A DNA stretch of 64,000 nt from Pirellulaceae bacterium (GTDB taxonomy: Bacteria > Planctomycetota > Planctomycetia > Pirellulales > Pirellulaceae): NCBI GenBank assembly GCA_029243025.1, contig JAQWSU010000055.1, positions 62,001 through 126,000 on the forward strand. Reading direction: 5' to 3'. Position numbers and translations under genes: made by a program. The notes beneath the pieces were generated by a model. The model was not told the DNA's origin, ran no database searches, and saw only the letters and a list, made by a program, of their open reading frames with translations. Each line of letters starts with the position of its first letter. Position 1 is the stretch's first letter. Below are positions 8,145 through 16,312 of the stretch, piece after piece.

Positions 8145-8468
8145 ATGACAAATCGTGAACGATGGATTGTCTATCCTCTTTTAGCATTCGCGTTGATGAT
8201 GGGGATGCGTAGCCAGGTCCAAAACCCGCTGTTGGTCCGCGCTCAGAAGATCGAATGCACTGATTTGCAGGTGAAGACAATCAACGGTAAGGCGCCGACA
8301 AACCAAGGAATGGGCGTGGTTTTGCCGATGGTCAATCAGGCGATGAAGCTCGTTTCCGAAGCGCAAGCAGCTTTGCAGGAGGTTCAGGCAGAAACCAAGA
8401 TCACCGAAGCGACCGGAGAAGCGACCGGAGAAGCTAACTCAAGCGATCCTGGCTCGGACAAACGCTAG
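8145..8468 (+). CDS. Small exported or membrane-anchored protein (107 aa)
   Basis: Function not recognised. The N-terminus MTNRERWIVYPLLAFALMMG is a signal anchor or uncleaved signal. It is followed by a motif resembling a family I have seen in planctomycetes (RAQKIECTDLQVKTINGK), then a helical Gln/Ala/Glu-rich segment (VNQAMKLVSEAQAALQEVQAE), predicted coiled coil, and a tail with two TGEA repeats. The ATG at 8145 has AAGGA about 10 bases upstream; a longer in-frame start at 8046 has no family-like residues. It converges with the gene ending at 8484. Confidence 0.7.
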   Translation: MTNRERWIVYPLLAFALMMGMRSQVQNPLLVRAQKIECTDLQVKTINGKAPTNQGMGVVLPMVNQAMKLVSEAQAALQEVQAETKITEATGEATGEANSSDPGSDKR

Positions 8469-8483
8469 AAAGTCCGCCTACTC

Positions 8484-9686
8484 CTAATTTCGCTGGCTGT
8501 CGACTCGCGACTGTGCGGTGGCCTGAACGGAATTGTAAGATCGCGGACCGTAGAGGCGTTCCCGATAAAGAACTAGGCCGTGGATCGCGTGATATAACGC
8601 TCCGCACTCCAATTGAACTTGCCGAGTTTGGTTGCAGAGATCGCACAAGTGATTGGCTGCTCGAGTGACCCACGGTTCGGAGAGTTGCTCGTTGTTCATA
8701 GCCAGCACTAGGAATTCGAGCACATGGCCAGTTGTGCCCAGTCCAATCGCCAAGTCGGGTGAAGTGCCGGGGCGACGGAAATAGTTAGTCGATAAGGAAC
8801 CGTCCGGATTTTGCCATCGACGGGCATCATTAATCGCTTTTTGGAGCGTTTCATCTGCTCTTTGCCACACGCCAGTCAGTTCGCCACCATTGGCCAAATG
8901 CTGATTCAATGCCATTGCCACACCGATCAAGCGGTGGGTTCCGCCGCAAGCGCTATTGTAAATATCTTGATCCAGCTCGCCCTCAACTAATCGTTCGACG
9001 GACCATGTCTGACCATCATTCGCCACCCAAGTGCTGTCGGTCGGTAGGTAGGATGTCAAACCAATCAGTGTCCAGCTCCACTCTTCATTGAGGTTCCTGG
9101 GTGCGTCACGTTGAACCTGTTGTAAAAAGTCGGTCATGTTGTATTCATCGGGTCCGACCTTGATTGTTTGGTCGGGTGCGAGACCGCATTGTGCGAGCAC
9201 TGCCAGCCATTGATCGGCGTGACCTTGTCCTTTTTTGGTGCCTGGTTCGACAACCGCCCTGAGTCCGCGGCGTCCGTTTTCCAATTGATCACCAGGTTGG
9301 ACGGACCAGCCCCTCATGGTGCCGCCATTGAGAACGTAGTCGACGGCGGATACGCTTTGACGATCTCGACCTACTTGGACTGGGAACTCGTGCTGGTAGG
9401 CCAGCACGCCGTGCATGATTTGCCAAGCGCCGTGGTCGTGCGTATTAAGGCGTCGTTTTTGGAGTGTGAAGTCAAGCACTCCATCCAGTTTTTCTCCCAA
9501 CAAGTCTTTGTCTGGCCCAGGGCTGACCCGGGTGACGTTGGTCGTGTTCGAGTCCGCCGAGTCGGTTTCGGAGAGGCAGCCGGAGCTGAAAATGAGGGCT
9601 AACAGAGCGAGTCCGATCGAAGAGTACGTTCGAACGAATCGGTTGTTCTGATTTGAAGCTTGTAACGCAGCTAGTGGTTTTGACAT
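8484..9686 (-). CDS. Lipoprotein with predicted alpha/alpha-toroid fold, unknown function (400 aa)
   Basis: An exported protein with a lipobox (LIFSSGC) after a hydrophobic stretch. The mature part is mostly helical with repeated features of alpha/alpha-barrel proteins: HGVLAYQHEF, SACGGTHRLIGVAMALNQHL, WQNPDGSLSTNYF and HALGLVLY-like ending (LYHAIHGLVLY). The W-x-NPDGS-x element resembles squalene-cyclase and prenyltransferase repeats, but no DxDD or other catalytic signature is present. I recognise it only as a conserved-looking planctomycete type; no reaction can be assigned. The ATG at 9686 is preferred over a start 13 codons upstream because it places the signal sequence correctly. The gene is monocistronic, between convergent and divergent neighbours. 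Confidence 0.72.
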   Translation of the reverse strand: MSKPLAALQASNQNNRFVRTYSSIGLALLALIFSSGCLSETDSADSNTTNVTRVSPGPDKDLLGEKLDGVLDFTLQKRRLNTHDHGAWQIMHGVLAYQHEFPVQVGRDRQSVSAVDYVLNGGTMRGWSVQPGDQLENGRRGLRAVVEPGTKKGQGHADQWLAVLAQCGLAPDQTIKVGPDEYNMTDFLQQVQRDAPRNLNEEWSWTLIGLTSYLPTDSTWVANDGQTWSVERLVEGELDQDIYNSACGGTHRLIGVAMALNQHLANGGELTGVWQRADETLQKAINDARRWQNPDGSLSTNYFRRPGTSPDLAIGLGTTGHVLEFLVLAMNNEQLSEPWVTRAANHLCDLCNQTRQVQLECGALYHAIHGLVLYRERLYGPRSYNSVQATAQSRVDSQRN

Positions 9687-9908
9687 GATTTTGGTGCACG
9701 CAAGGCCAAGGAAACAGGCCACCATCTTTGGTTTTCGATGTTAGGCCCAAATGGGGGAACGACTAATGAACCTAACGACCCTGCCAAGCCGCCTTGCCGC
9801 CGCTGGACCGCGAGTAAAGAATACAGGTAGCAAATGCAATCGTCCATGGTTCGGTTGCAGAGTGGCTACCCCTATACAGGATTATCATCGAAAGAATTGA
9901 GGCAAATA

Positions 9909-10601
9909 ATGATTTTTGATCCTCTGTATCTGATTATATCGGCTCCAGCGTTCTTTCTGGCAATGTGGGCCCAGCATCGGGTGAAGACGGCTTACGGCGA
10001 GGCAAGCAGAATGCCGGCCCAGCTGAGTGGTGCTGCGGCAGCTCGCTACATCCTGGATTCTGCAGGGTTGCAGAACGTCAATATCGAGCAAACGCCCGGT
10101 CATTTGTCAGACCATTACGATCCACGGGCAAACGTACTGCGATTGAGCGATGATGTATACCGCGGTCAAAATCAAGCGGCGGTTGGGATTGCGGCCCATG
10201 AGGCAGGGCATGCAATCCAAAAATCTCGCAATTATTTGCCACTCGTTTTGCGGAATTTGGCGGTTCCTGCTGCTAGTTTTGGTAGCCGTGGAGCGATTTT
10301 TATTTTGATCGGCGGATTTTTCCTTTCGGGGATTTCGGAAGCATTGGGCGGTATGATGATGGACTTTGCCTTACTGCTTTTCGGAGCGGTGGTGGTCTTT
10401 CAAGTCGTGAATCTGCCTGTCGAATTCGACGCCAGTAATCGGGCAAAAGCTGAATTAGTCAATCTTAATATTGTTCCAGCGGGGGAGATGATCGGTGTCA
10501 ATCGCGTCCTGAATGCGGCGGCGATGACTTACGTTGCCGCGACTTTGGCGGCGGTCAGCACCTTTGTTTACTTCCTGATGCGGTATGGAGGTCGGGATTG
10601 A
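9909..10601 (+). CDS. Neutral zinc metallopeptidase, YugP family (230 aa)
   Basis: A membrane-bound zinc metallopeptidase of the YugP/DUF family. It begins MIFDPLYLIISAPAF, a membrane segment, then AQHRVKTAYGEASRMPAQLS and the zinc-binding motif HEAGH within AAHEAGHAIQ (two His ligands and catalytic Glu). Two further hydrophobic segments follow (about residues 130-175) and a third near the C-terminus. FDASNRAKAELVN, conserved in the family, supplies the likely third ligand region. Substrate unknown; role in membrane protein turnover is inferred. The ATG at 9909 follows GAGG and gives the usual family length, so an upstream start at 9834 is rejected. Confidence 0.9.
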   Translation: MIFDPLYLIISAPAFFLAMWAQHRVKTAYGEASRMPAQLSGAAAARYILDSAGLQNVNIEQTPGHLSDHYDPRANVLRLSDDVYRGQNQAAVGIAAHEAGHAIQKSRNYLPLVLRNLAVPAASFGSRGAIFILIGGFFLSGISEALGGMMMDFALLLFGAVVVFQVVNLPVEFDASNRAKAELVNLNIVPAGEMIGVNRVLNAAAMTYVAATLAAVSTFVYFLMRYGGRD

Positions 10602-10904
10602 CGTATTTCACTGTCGAGCGTGCTGCCGAACCGCTCCATTGGGCTAGCTGTGCTGGAAACGGTTAACTGTTGGTATTCGTGCGAGCCAGCTACCACCCGG
10701 ATCGCTTTCCATCCATTGTGGATCGATGTGGGGGGAAACGAATTGCCTGGGCGTTTTGAATTGAAATCGACGTGGACACCGGACCATTCGATCATTATGC
10801 TCGCCACGCCAATAGTTGGCTCCGCTCGCTGGGAGCAAAAAGCCAGGGTGCACTCGTCCGCTGGTCGACCTGCACATGCTGGCAATTCAGAGAAAGGAAT
10901 CCTG
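10602..10904. other. Intergenic region; in-frame open extension judged non-coding
   Basis: The frame of the next gene stays open upstream to 10620, but those 95 codons show no hydrophobic or family-like pattern, and a good ribosome binding site lies only at 10895. I see no other signal in this stretch. Confidence 0.5.
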
Positions 10905-11339
10905 ATGAATCAAACGCCCGCTGCCATTTTAGTGCTTGCCGCTTCTATCTTTAGTTACGTCGCGCAAACAGCGAGCATTAATTCGGAGGGTCAGGCGTCA
11001 GTGATGCTCACACTCACTGCAATTGCAGTCGGATTGTGGGGAATGGTTTCTCTATTTTCCACCAGTATGCGTGAGCGAGAAAAGTTGATTGATAGCAATA
11101 CGCGGCTGGAAGTTCTTGACCGAATGATGGAGAGTGAACCGGTACGTGCGATCAAGCAAGCGAGCCAGCGAATTGCTCGTGCTGAAACAAGTAAAGCGAA
11201 GCCAGACGTCAATCTATCGGCCGAACTCGAGGCGCAATTGAATGCCATCTCTCAGCTGTCAGGACGTGAGCGATCCGAGATTCTTGAGGAAACGCTTCGC
11301 AATCATTTACCGCGTGCAGGAACTTCTCGAGCGGCGTAA
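10905..11339 (+). CDS. Small two-helix membrane protein with charged C-terminal domain (144 aa)
   Basis: Not recognised. The N-terminus forms two membrane helices (about residues 5-25 and 31-52), followed by a charged, helical cytoplasmic tail containing SREREKLID-like heptads (SMREREKLIDSNTRLEVLDR) and a C-terminal segment LSGRERSEILEETLRNHL that resembles a ribbon-helix-helix or coiled-coil helix. The ATG at 10905 has AGAAAGGA upstream. A 49-codon membrane-protein frame follows 54 bases later and may be cotranscribed. Confidence 0.68.
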   Translation: MNQTPAAILVLAASIFSYVAQTASINSEGQASVMLTLTAIAVGLWGMVSLFSTSMREREKLIDSNTRLEVLDRMMESEPVRAIKQASQRIARAETSKAKPDVNLSAELEAQLNAISQLSGRERSEILEETLRNHLPRAGTSRAA

Positions 11340-11393
11340 ATTTACTGCGTTCGAAAAAACTGGCTACGCCCAAGAGGTTGTCGGGGTTGAGCG

Positions 11394-11543
11394 ATGCGCA
11401 TTCAATGGCTGTTAATCTTGTTGGCTGTCCTGCTGACGCTTGTTACCTTGCGTTTACTGGGCACGGTTGGGAGAGTCTGCTGGAACGCCACTCGCTGTTT
11501 AGGTTTTTGGACTTCCCGAACGTGGGGAGTTGCGTTCCGCTAG
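11394..11543 (+). CDS. Possible very small membrane protein (49 aa)
   Basis: An ATG-to-TAG frame of 49 codons: MRIQWLLILLAVLLTL and then LRLLGTVGRVCW, one membrane helix with a basic, Trp/Arg/Cys-containing tail. It is the only such frame in the 250-base space after the two-helix protein gene and has a GAG/GGGG-rich stretch just before the ATG. The clean single-pass pattern supports coding, but it has no family I know, and small hydrophobic frames arise by chance. Confidence 0.42.
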   Translation: MRIQWLLILLAVLLTLVTLRLLGTVGRVCWNATRCLGFWTSRTWGVAFR

Positions 11544-11591
11544 GTTGCACCAATCACACCGACGGCTGTAGCGTCGATCGGAGTTGGCAGA

Positions 11592-12515
11592 TCAGCACTC
11601 GGAATTAGTCGATTGATTGTCAGCGAGTCGGCTATCGATCCATGCGGGTGACACAAAACGCCGCAGTAAAGTGCGAAAGCTGACCTCCATTTCTTTGTCG
11701 AGCTTTTGCTGAGTCGGATTCGGTGTTTCCCCCGAATGTTCTGTGGCCAGAAAACCTCGCCAGCTGAGCCGTGCCTTCCAGTCGTGCATTCGAGTTGCAT
11801 GGTTCATTCGTTCCATGACTCGCAAGGCCCAAACTGTTCCGAATTGATCTCGGAAATCGGTCCAGACTTGATCCCACCCACTGGCGGTTCGCTGTTTGCG
11901 TGTCTGAAGCCAAGCCAATGCGATCGCGCCGGTGATCATCGGTAACGCCAGCCAATGCCATCGTTGCCAATTCCAGCTTTGCAAAAAAGGTAACTGGCCG
12001 CCCAGCAGAACGATTTGTGCGGCAGTTACCAAGAGGGTGGCGATTCCAAATCGAGTTGGCAGCTGGTTGGAGCAACCGATCGCAATCAGCAAAAGAAGAA
12101 ACCACTCCCAAGTCGGATGGAGTGAGAAAACTGTACCTCCGGCGAATGCGAGATCCTGCGCTGCGGGAAGTGCGAGCACAAGCCACAGTGAAGCGACGAT
12201 AAATTGCCAGCCTCGATCCTGAGGACGTTTGGCGCCGAGGACTGCCATGGTTGGGCAAAGCGTAGAAATCGAGGCAAGGTATCGCCACGTCGAAGCTGAT
12301 GGGGGGGCGAGCCAGCCAATGGCCGTTTCGGTGAATGAAACGACCAGCAACGAGAGCATTATCCAGCGGGCGGGCGCGACCAACGTCGTCCCTTGCAAAC
12401 GCGGGAGACGCGTCAGGACGAGAAATATTCCTAAGCTGCCGAAAATCAGGGCGAGCTGCGCCGATGCCCATGATTCTTGTTCTACGATAGCGGTAGCCAC
12501 CGGAAGCAGGTTCAT
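11592..12515 (-). CDS. Polytopic membrane protein of unknown function (307 aa)
   Basis: About seven membrane helices in the first 210 residues (for example LALIFGSLGIFLVLTRL, WIMLSLLVVSFTETAIGWL, FIVASLWLVLALPAAQDLAF, WFLLLLIAIGCSN), then a soluble C-terminal domain of about 95 residues with WDQVWTDFRDQFGTVWALRV and WRGFLA. The same tail pattern occurs, as far as I recall, in uncharacterised planctomycete proteins. The start at 12515 (ATG) is chosen because all residues before it in the open frame are basic and lack any membrane pattern, whereas MNLLPVATAIVEQ leads straight into helix 1. No function can be assigned. Confidence 0.78.
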   Translation of the reverse strand: MNLLPVATAIVEQESWASAQLALIFGSLGIFLVLTRLPRLQGTTLVAPARWIMLSLLVVSFTETAIGWLAPPSASTWRYLASISTLCPTMAVLGAKRPQDRGWQFIVASLWLVLALPAAQDLAFAGGTVFSLHPTWEWFLLLLIAIGCSNQLPTRFGIATLLVTAAQIVLLGGQLPFLQSWNWQRWHWLALPMITGAIALAWLQTRKQRTASGWDQVWTDFRDQFGTVWALRVMERMNHATRMHDWKARLSWRGFLATEHSGETPNPTQQKLDKEMEVSFRTLLRRFVSPAWIDSRLADNQSTNSEC

Positions 12516-12873
12516 CTTCTTTTTACTTTCTATCGCTGGCTTAGTGCCAATTAACGTCTCGGGCAGTATTCGATAAAGCCTGCAGCTTAGGTTGAGTTTG
12601 CGGTCGCGACATCGCTCAAGATGCTTGTTCAGACGGTAAAGTTTCTGCCTCTTCCTTAATGTCGTCAACTGTTGGTGAGGGTATTGTTTACGTAGTAGCT
12701 GCAGACGCACCTGATTTGGAGAAGTCGACGGAAAAAAAAGCGGTGATCGTTTGCATGGGGCTTGACAGCGCGTATGCTTCACTTGCCACCCGCGAGGCTT
12801 GTCCTCCAAGCTCTCTTCGCGGCATGGTCTGCAACTTAACGGACGCTATCCCCGGTCGAAAGGAGGTCCGACG
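12516..12873. other. Divergent intergenic region upstream of the Cys-rich protein
   Basis: Must contain promoters for both flanking genes. A perfect -35-like ttgaca is at 12762-12767, but I see no matching -10 at the normal distance. No coding frame is supported. Confidence 0.5.
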
Positions 12874-13440
12874 ATGAGAATCATCACGCTATTGTTTGTC
12901 GCCTCGTGTGTCATGGCGACGTCGGTTCAAGCACAAGTCGGAAAGACGGTTGTTGTTTCCCACGGTCACAACTCTTTCGTATCTCAAGACCAGCACGCCG
13001 ACCCCTACGCTGGTGTCAACGTTTACGGATGTTGCGAGGACGATGTGAGTTACTGCTTTGACCTTTGGTCAACCTACTGTAACGAGCGAAAGCCACAAGG
13101 AGCCTGCTGTTTGAGGGGCGGTTGTCGGATGGCCGCCTGTGGTTGCAACAATCACCATGGTATTTTTCGAAATAAACCCTGTTGTGGAAACCCGTTGGGA
13201 CTGCGGCACCATGCTTCAGACTGTGACAGTTGTTCCAAACCCGGTTGTGACTCAGGAGGCGGTGAGGTGGGGGGCTCGAACAAGGGCGATCCCCCATCAC
13301 CCGAGACGACTTCGGAGCCATCCGTTTATAATAGAAACGATCGCGGCTTGTCTCAGGCGGCGGTCGGATTGCCTAGTGAGTCAGCTAAAACCGCCTCGAG
13401 AATGAGACGCTGGACGCTACCCTACAAGTGGAACAAATAA
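12874..13440 (+). CDS. Secreted cysteine-rich protein (188 aa)
   Basis: Function unknown. A cleavable signal peptide (MRIITLLFVASCVMATSVQAQ) is followed by a Cys- and His-rich region: 14 cysteines lie within about 75 residues (roughly 51-125), in pairs such as YGCCED, GACCLRGGC, AACGCNNHH and PCCGN, ending CDSCSKPGCDSGGG. The tail is Ser/Pro/Thr-rich and then basic. The pattern suggests a disulfide-bonded or metal-binding extracellular domain; which cannot be told from sequence. The ATG at 12874 sits behind an excellent AAAGGAGGT ribosome binding site, implying strong expression. An intrinsic terminator follows. Confidence 0.82.
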   Translation: MRIITLLFVASCVMATSVQAQVGKTVVVSHGHNSFVSQDQHADPYAGVNVYGCCEDDVSYCFDLWSTYCNERKPQGACCLRGGCRMAACGCNNHHGIFRNKPCCGNPLGLRHHASDCDSCSKPGCDSGGGEVGGSNKGDPPSPETTSEPSVYNRNDRGLSQAAVGLPSESAKTASRMRRWTLPYKWNK

Positions 13441-13486
13441 CCTGAATTAGCAAGAACTCGATCTGACGCTACACCCAGTTCGATTC

Positions 13487-13525
13487 AGCCGGAGCTCGAC
13501 CTCGTCGGGACTCCGGCTTTTTTTG
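13487..13525 (+). terminator. Rho-independent terminator of the Cys-rich gene
   Basis: Eight-bp GC-rich stem agccggag (13487-13494) with ctccggct (13511-13518), a 16-base loop and a run of Ts immediately after, 47 bases past the stop. Confidence 0.88.
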
Positions 13526-13684
13526 TACACATCGCTCGTGTTTTCGTGGCAGAGTCGGAACTTTCGGTACGAATCGAGAAATCCGCTTCAGGCGGCACAT
13601 CCGTCGCGCCGATGAGTTCTATACGACCATATTACCGGGAGGGCGAGGGTATCGACCTTGGTTGGACTCTCGTTTCAGGATGGA

Positions 13685-13725
13685 GGTCGTGGTACGACGA
13701 CGGAGCGACGTGCCACGACCTTTTT
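13685..13725 (+). terminator. Second intrinsic-terminator-like hairpin
   Basis: Twelve-bp stem (13685-13696 with 13709-13720, one G-T pair), 12-base loop, then five Ts. No plus-strand gene ends here, since the previous one already has a terminator 160 bases upstream. It may end a small RNA or block antisense transcription into the TPR gene. Confidence 0.6.
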
Positions 13726-13765
13726 CATGCGCGGGCGTTAGCTGCGGAGGAAGTTTCAATCCGCC

Positions 13766-15172
13766 CTAGTTTTGCAGCTTTGCCAGCAGTTGTTCGGCTG
13801 CCTTGCGGTTAGGGAACATCGCATCGCTGGCCAAGGTCTTTTGGAGAATCGCGTTGGCCGCGTCGTTTTGCCCACTGTCGTAGAGAATCTGAGCTGCGTG
13901 ATAGGCACTGTCAGCGCTGACACTCCCCGCACTCATGGCTTGTTGAACCGTGCGAACGGCATTGGCGTTTTGCCCCAGTCGGGAAAGTACCCAGCCATAG
14001 GTGACGGCTGCTTCTCGTCCGGCCGCCTTGGAAAGGTCCGAGTGGATGCGTGAATTGAGGCGAGCGTACTCTAAAGCCTCCGCTCGCTTCTTCTCGTCGG
14101 CTTGATCAACCATGACAAGCGACAGTTGCGTCATGGCGCCTAAATTGTTCGGCGATTGGAGATGGGCCTGTTTGAACGCTTTTTCCGCAGTTGGAAGGTC
14201 GTTTTCAAAACGAGCAATCAAGCCAATGTACAACTTGGCATCGAGCGAATCGGGGGCGATTTTTGCCGCTGCCTCCGCATTTTCTTTCGCCATTGGCAGG
14301 TTGTTTGCATCCAACGCCCATTTGGCCACTGCCAATCTTGTCTTTTCGTTGTTGCCGTCGTTCTTGGCGGCTCGCTTCATCATCGCTTCTGCGTTGTTGC
14401 GATTTCCTGCCTGCTCGTAAAGTAATCCCATGTTAACGTCGGCTGTGGCCGTTTCGTCCGGTTTGCTTTTGTGCAGAGCCTGGAAAACTTTGTAAGCCTT
14501 ATTCTCGTCATCCCGATTCTTTGACATCTTGAACATCACGCGACCGAGTCGGGTCATCGCAAGTGCATTGGTCTTGTCGAGTGCCAACAACGCTTGAAGT
14601 TGTTTCTTCGCTTCAGCCCAATTTTCTCGCAATTCAGCCATGCTGCCAAAACCGCCATGAATGTTGACCAAGAGACGATTTTTTCGCTTCGGGTTGGCCG
14701 TGTAGGCCTTTGTCAGTTCCAACGCCTTTTTGTACAGCAGATCTGCTTCCGTCCAACGTCGGTTTTGAAAAGCTAATTCGCCCAAATAGACGTAAGCGGC
14801 CGGATCGGTGGGATTGTTCCGAGCTGCTTCTTCCAGGGCCGTTCGGCCGGCAGAGAGCTGATTCAGTCCGAACAGAATTTGAGCCAACATGATATCGGCG
14901 GGAGGTAATTCCGGATTGCTTTTGCTCGCTGTGCGGAGCAGTTCTCGAGCTTCCCCAACCTGGCCCCGTCGGAGTCGATCGATGGCCGTTTCGACGTCCT
15001 GGTATTTTGGTCCATATTCTTCCACAACTGGCTCTAAAATCGTTTTCGCGGATAGCGGTTGCTGCTGCGCGTGGGCCGAGGAGGCGATTACGAACGACGT
15101 GACTGTTGCGAGTAATATGAAGCGAAATATGAACCGCATGCGAGCTCTGTTGAGGTTGAGGAACAAGGACAT
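13766..15172 (-). CDS. Exported TPR-repeat protein (468 aa)
   Basis: A periplasmic tetratricopeptide-repeat scaffold. A signal peptide covers about residues 1-35 (FRFILLATVTSFVIASSAHAQ). The rest is a continuous solenoid of TPR-like helix pairs: for example ARELLRTASKSNPELPPADI, AAYVYLGELAFQNRRWTEA, ADVNMGLLYEQAGNRNNAEA, DAKLYIGLIARFENDLPTAE and AAVTYGWVLSRLGQNANAVR. Such proteins act as docking platforms; the partner is unknown. The ATG at 15172 is used; an internal ATG at 15139 would also leave a signal peptide. The gene is monocistronic and different from the giant TPR protein at 20010. Confidence 0.88.
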   Translation of the reverse strand: MSLFLNLNRARMRFIFRFILLATVTSFVIASSAHAQQQPLSAKTILEPVVEEYGPKYQDVETAIDRLRRGQVGEARELLRTASKSNPELPPADIMLAQILFGLNQLSAGRTALEEAARNNPTDPAAYVYLGELAFQNRRWTEADLLYKKALELTKAYTANPKRKNRLLVNIHGGFGSMAELRENWAEAKKQLQALLALDKTNALAMTRLGRVMFKMSKNRDDENKAYKVFQALHKSKPDETATADVNMGLLYEQAGNRNNAEAMMKRAAKNDGNNEKTRLAVAKWALDANNLPMAKENAEAAAKIAPDSLDAKLYIGLIARFENDLPTAEKAFKQAHLQSPNNLGAMTQLSLVMVDQADEKKRAEALEYARLNSRIHSDLSKAAGREAAVTYGWVLSRLGQNANAVRTVQQAMSAGSVSADSAYHAAQILYDSGQNDAANAILQKTLASDAMFPNRKAAEQLLAKLQN

Positions 15173-15266
15173 TTCGTTACCACACTTTCCTGAAAGGTAA
15201 AGAGACTTTGAAATCTTCGGGGAGTGCTAGGCCTCGAACAGGGATGAGCATGGAACTCAGGTCGGC

Positions 15267-15689
15267 CTAATTCTGAATATAGTTTTTTAAATAGTGGTTT
15301 TCCATTGATAGTTGCGCGTGCTGAGCTTTTACGACGTCGCCAATCGATATAATCCCTATCAGTCGATCCTGCTCCACAACCGGTAGGTGTCGGATACGGT
15401 GGTCGGTCATCAAGCCCATGGCCGTGTTGATGCTTTCCTGCGGACTGCCAACAATCAGATCGGCTGTCATGGAGTGCTCAACTCGACTTGTGCTTAACGG
15501 AGATCCCTGGGCAGCGGCACGCAAAATATCTCGTTCGGTGACGATGCCACACATCTTCTCTTTGTGGAGTACGACAAGCGATCCACAGTTGTTCTTGATG
15601 AGTCCGTTAATCACGTCTTGCAGCGTAGCATGCTTGGTGATTGTGTGTACCTTGTTCCCTTTGTAATTTAAAATCTGACGCAATTTCAT
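15267..15689 (-). CDS. Tandem CBS-domain protein (140 aa)
   Basis: A stand-alone pair of CBS domains, which sense adenosyl ligands (AMP, ATP, SAM). Domain 1 covers about residues 10-62 with CGSLVVLHKEKMCGIVTERD, domain 2 about 73-125 with HRIRHLPVVEQDRLIGIISI and GDVVKA. This is the usual length for single CBS-pair proteins. The C-terminal MENHYLKNYIQN is typical of a subgroup. The ATG at 15689 is preceded by GAAGGTG; the upstream part of the frame lacks family residues. It may regulate an enzyme or channel that is not in this window. Confidence 0.9.
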   Translation of the reverse strand: MKLRQILNYKGNKVHTITKHATLQDVINGLIKNNCGSLVVLHKEKMCGIVTERDILRAAAQGSPLSTSRVEHSMTADLIVGSPQESINTAMGLMTDHRIRHLPVVEQDRLIGIISIGDVVKAQHAQLSMENHYLKNYIQN

Positions 15690-15862
15690 GATCAGCACCT
15701 TCGTACAGCAAGGATGATTGAGACGTTCCGTACACAAAAAAAGTTTGCGACTCGGTTCCGTTTCTCAAAGGTCGCCTAGATTCCTGCTCAGAAAAAACTA
15801 ACCTGCGCCTCAGCTGTCCTCTACTAAACATATTCCCGTCGGCGCTTCATGGTCAAATTTTT

Positions 15863-15884
15863 GTTTGTGAATAAGTTCACAAAC
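15863..15884. promoter_or_regulatory. 9-bp perfect inverted repeat, possible operator
   Basis: gtttgtgaa (15863-15871) and ttcacaaac (15876-15884) around a 4-base spacer, an arrangement typical of dimeric regulator sites. It lies about 170 bases upstream of the CBS-domain gene. Function is inferred only from symmetry. Confidence 0.35.
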
Positions 15885-16182
15885 GACGAATCTCGATCAA
15901 TGATGAGATTTTCAACGCTGTCTCCTACCTTTTCCTCGTTACGTAATTTGATGCGAATGGGCAGTCAACGGCTTGTCGATGGTCGGATCAGACGCAGAAT
16001 TGGTGAACTTTCGGGGAAAGTGTACGCGTTCTGTTTCCAAAAAAGGTTGTCATGTTCGTCAAGGGTTCGGACTCACCCTTGGGTGATACTACGGCTGCTG
16101 ATTGTTACCAAGCGAGTTAATAGAACAGACGGGCAATGGTTGTTGCTGGCGATCTAACGGGATGCACTCACTGACGGCGCAC

Positions 16183-16230
16183 TTCCAGCGGTCGACGCAA
16201 GGCAAAGAAAGCCGCCGTCGGCTGCTGGAA
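16183..16230 (+). other. Long hairpin, 15-bp stem with inner stem
   Basis: ttccagc-g-gtcgacg at 16183-16197 pairs with 16216-16230 allowing two G-T pairs, and an inner ggc/gcc closes an aaagaaa loop. Four Ts begin one base after the stem, so it could be a plus-strand terminator or part of a structured RNA. Confidence 0.5.
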
Positions 16231-16288
16231 CTTTTGTGAGTCGGGAGAAAAAAGTCCGTCCGACGAAATTAACAAGCAGTCCAAGGCT

Positions 16289-16312
16289 TCCCCGGTTCGT
16301 GATGGCCGGGGA
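16289..16312. other. GC-rich 7-bp hairpin
   Basis: tccccgg (16289-16295) and ccgggga (16306-16312) form a perfect stem with a 10-base loop, 59 bases after the previous hairpin. No T-tract follows on either strand. Confidence 0.4.

Larger units (their letters stand above)
13441..13765. other. Intergenic region holding two plus-strand terminators
   Basis: Contains the terminator of the Cys-rich gene (13487-13525) and a second terminator-like hairpin (13685-13725) with no gene before it. A plus-strand frame at 13546-13812 overlaps the antisense TPR gene end and has no convincing features. Confidence 0.6.

Noticed and set aside
10620-10904. 95-codon open in-frame extension upstream of the two-helix membrane protein
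   Set aside because: No membrane or domain pattern, and the good ribosome binding site is at the ATG at 10905.
12762-12767. Perfect ttgaca as a promoter -35
   Set aside because: No acceptable -10 at 16-18 bases, so I do not annotate a promoter.
13546-13812. 88-codon plus-strand frame crossing a terminator-like hairpin
   Set aside because: Overlaps the end of the TPR gene antisense and would include a strong terminator.
15849-16157. 102-codon plus-strand frame in the 701-bp gap
   Set aside because: No hydrophobic, domain or family pattern and no convincing ribosome binding site.
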